In this document: positions 15,623 to 16,795 of the stretch, in pieces
Position numbering within the stretch: position 1 is the first letter of the stretch
How the letters are laid out: every line of letters starts with the position of its first letter
Assembly (NCBI GenBank): GCA_022425845.1
Contig: JAKMEU010000003.1
Location: 1 to 16,795 of the forward strand
Origin: Luminiphilus sp.
GTDB taxonomy: Bacteria; Pseudomonadota; Gammaproteobacteria; Pseudomonadales; Halieaceae
Direction of reading: 5' to 3'
Length of the DNA: 16,795 nt
Program-made: the position numbers and the translations under genes
The notes under the pieces: model-generated
What the model was told of the DNA's origin: nothing
Database searches by the model: none
Seen by the model: the letters and a program-made list of their open reading frames with translations, nothing else

Positions 15623-15643
15623 TCCCCTGGGCACCAATATCCC
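15623..15643 (+). repeat. Direct repeat copy 3: tRNA-Leu 3' end, outer border
   Basis: Bases 15626-15643 equal 8684-8701 exactly (18 bases). Beyond them about 60 further bases resemble the flank of the true tRNA (for example AAACACTGG, TTTC, TTTTCC, AGC) with one nine- or ten-base gap. The preceding sequence does not resemble the tRNA body. This is the likely right border of the accessory region. Confidence 0.75.
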
Positions 15644-15770
15644 CTGCAAACACTGGATTTCCAACAATGGCGAGAGCTACATTTTCCATCTGAGCGACTT
15701 CACTTCATTACACAGGGCTCGTGGCCACTCCGCTCGCATCCAGTAGTCGACCTAACTGTCTAGGGCAAAA
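15644..15770. other. Spacer beyond the outer border, partly homologous to the tRNA flank
   Basis: About the first 60 bases align loosely with 8702-8775 after the intact tRNA. No gene and no clear terminator for the kinase gene are seen. Confidence 0.45.
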
Positions 15771-16795
15771 TCAGCCCTGCGGCTGCACAATCGGTACGCA
15801 AAGGGTCAACTCCGCGCCGTCAGGCACCTCTCTCGCCGACAACTGCCCCCCCATCGACGTGACAATGCCATAACTCACAGACAAACCCAGACCCATGCCC
15901 TCATCGGGGCCCTTGGTGGTAAAAAACGGATCGAAAATATGGGCGAGGGTATCCGGCTGAAATCCGCCACAATCATCAGAAACCACCAGCATCCAGTGGG
16001 AATCCTCTACGCTCGAGGTGATGCCTACGCGGCATTCGGAGCCCGACTTATTCTGCCGCGCGGCGTCTGCTGAGTTCTTGATCAGGTGCCGCACCACCGT
16101 CTTCAGTTGTTGGCTATTTCCCTGAAGCATGATGTTGCTGATCTCCGGACCCTGCGTGAAGTCAATGATCAGGCTGTCGGGATGCTCTTGGGTCCAATCA
16201 CTGATCGCTGCCTCGACACTGCCGGCGGGATCAAAGGACTGCTCGTCTGTCGACAGGCTACCGCCATAGGTCTTCATGAAGTCAATCAACTCGGAAATTC
16301 TGTGCAAACTCCCGTCAACGTTATGAAGCTTCTCCTGAACCCTGGGGGTCTCGCTAATCGGGTCTTTAAGCGTGTTCTTCACATTCGCAAGGGACAGTTT
16401 TATGGCTTGCAAGGGTTGGTTGATTTCATGAGCCATTCCCGTGGTCAGTTGACCCAACGTGCTCATTCTCTGGGCCTGCAGCAGTTCTCGCTCTGCCGCT
16501 CTCAGTGAACTGATATCCGACAAAATCAACCAACGCCCATCACTGGCCCCTTTCATATTTTGTCGGGGTGACTGACTGGCCAATAGATCAAGGCGCTGGC
16601 CGGCACCCTGAACCGTGACCGGCGTAATGTCACCCTGTCCGTCCATGGCGGCATCGAGCTGGTCTAGTAAGCCGGGAGCCTGCGCGAGCAACGTTTCACC
16701 CAGCGTGTTGATATAGGCCACCTCGCCATCTGCAGCCTGCGCGATGAATCCCAATCGGGCTTTATCAAGAAGACCCTCATAGTTGGCATTCAGTG
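15771..16795 (-). CDS. PAS-type sensor histidine kinase, C-terminal part (cut by window edge)
   Basis: The frame is open to the right edge, so the N-terminus is missing. The visible part starts in a PAS-like domain (ANYEGLLDKARLGFIAQAADGE). A short helix with ERELLQAQRMSTLGQLTTG leads to the H box AHEINQPL, whose phosphorylated histidine codon is at 16430-16428. The ATP-binding domain follows, with N box HLIKNSADAA, G1 box VSDDCGGF, F box FDPFFTTKG and G2 box GMGLGLSVSYG. This is the NtrB/DctB-like subclass. It autophosphorylates on His and passes the phosphate to a response regulator, which is not in the window; the signal is unknown. It reads toward the accessory region but lies outside the outer repeat, so it is probably core chromosome. 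No in-window start should be annotated; TTG at 16754 is internal. Confidence 0.9.
   Translation of the reverse strand, partial: LNANYEGLLDKARLGFIAQAADGEVAYINTLGETLLAQAPGLLDQLDAAMDGQGDITPVTVQGAGQRLDLLASQSPRQNMKGASDGRWLILSDISSLRAAERELLQAQRMSTLGQLTTGMAHEINQPLQAIKLSLANVKNTLKDPISETPRVQEKLHNVDGSLHRISELIDFMKTYGGSLSTDEQSFDPAGSVEAAISDWTQEHPDSLIIDFTQGPEISNIMLQGNSQQLKTVVRHLIKNSADAARQNKSGSECRVGITSSVEDSHWMLVVSDDCGGFQPDTLAHIFDPFFTTKGPDEGMGLGLSVSYGIVTSMGGQLSAREVPDGAELTLCVPIVQPQG

Noticed and set aside
15600..15643. Copy 3 as a decayed second tRNA gene
   Set aside because: Only the last 14-16 bases match; no anticodon or D-arm remnant is found upstream. The same holds for copy 2.
15750..15775. Terminator after the histidine kinase gene (GGGC...GCCC)
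   Set aside because: The stem is only four pairs and no T run follows it.

Overview
The window looks like the chromosome of a free-living, probably marine, gammaproteobacterium. The basis is a fairly GC-rich genome by eye, a tRNA gene with an encoded CCA end, strong GGAG-type ribosome sites, exact CRP/Vfr-type operators, and large secreted proteins with cadherin-like and collagen-like parts. The species cannot be named from the sequence.

Left part (1-8480): a biosynthetic locus made of two converging operons. On the plus strand lie the 3' end of an amidinotransferase gene, a 1397-residue single-module nonribosomal peptide synthetase, and a stand-alone Sfp-type phosphopantetheinyl transferase. 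The synthetase has an adenylation and a carrier domain followed by six membrane segments and three soluble domains, the layout of epsilon-poly-L-lysine synthetase. On the minus strand lie an SbnA-like synthase, an SbnB-like dehydrogenase and a DUF418 membrane protein. SbnA and SbnB homologues make L-2,3-diaminopropionate (Dap) from O-phosphoserine and glutamate. The simplest reading is a pathway that makes Dap, loads it on a membrane synthetase primed by its own PPTase, and joins it into an oligomer or polymer. An amidino group may be transferred from arginine at some step. The product is inferred.

Middle part (8608-15643): a tRNA-Leu(CAG) gene followed by an accessory region. The last 16 bases of the tRNA plus its flank recur as direct repeats at 12332 and 15623, cutting the region into two tandem segments of about 3.6 and 3.3 kb. 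No integrase is visible. All genes in both segments are on the minus strand, all begin with signal peptides, and several have clear terminators or CRP-type sites. Segment 1 carries one 1039-residue collagen/beta-roll surface protein. Segment 2 carries a secreted HExxH protease-like protein with a PA domain, a small secreted partner translated with it, and a small secreted protein built from two copies of one cysteine-bracketed unit. The far ends of the two segments, just before each repeat, resemble each other.

Right part (15771-16795): the 3' portion of a PAS-histidine kinase gene, cut by the window edge and probably the normal chromosomal neighbour beyond the accessory region.
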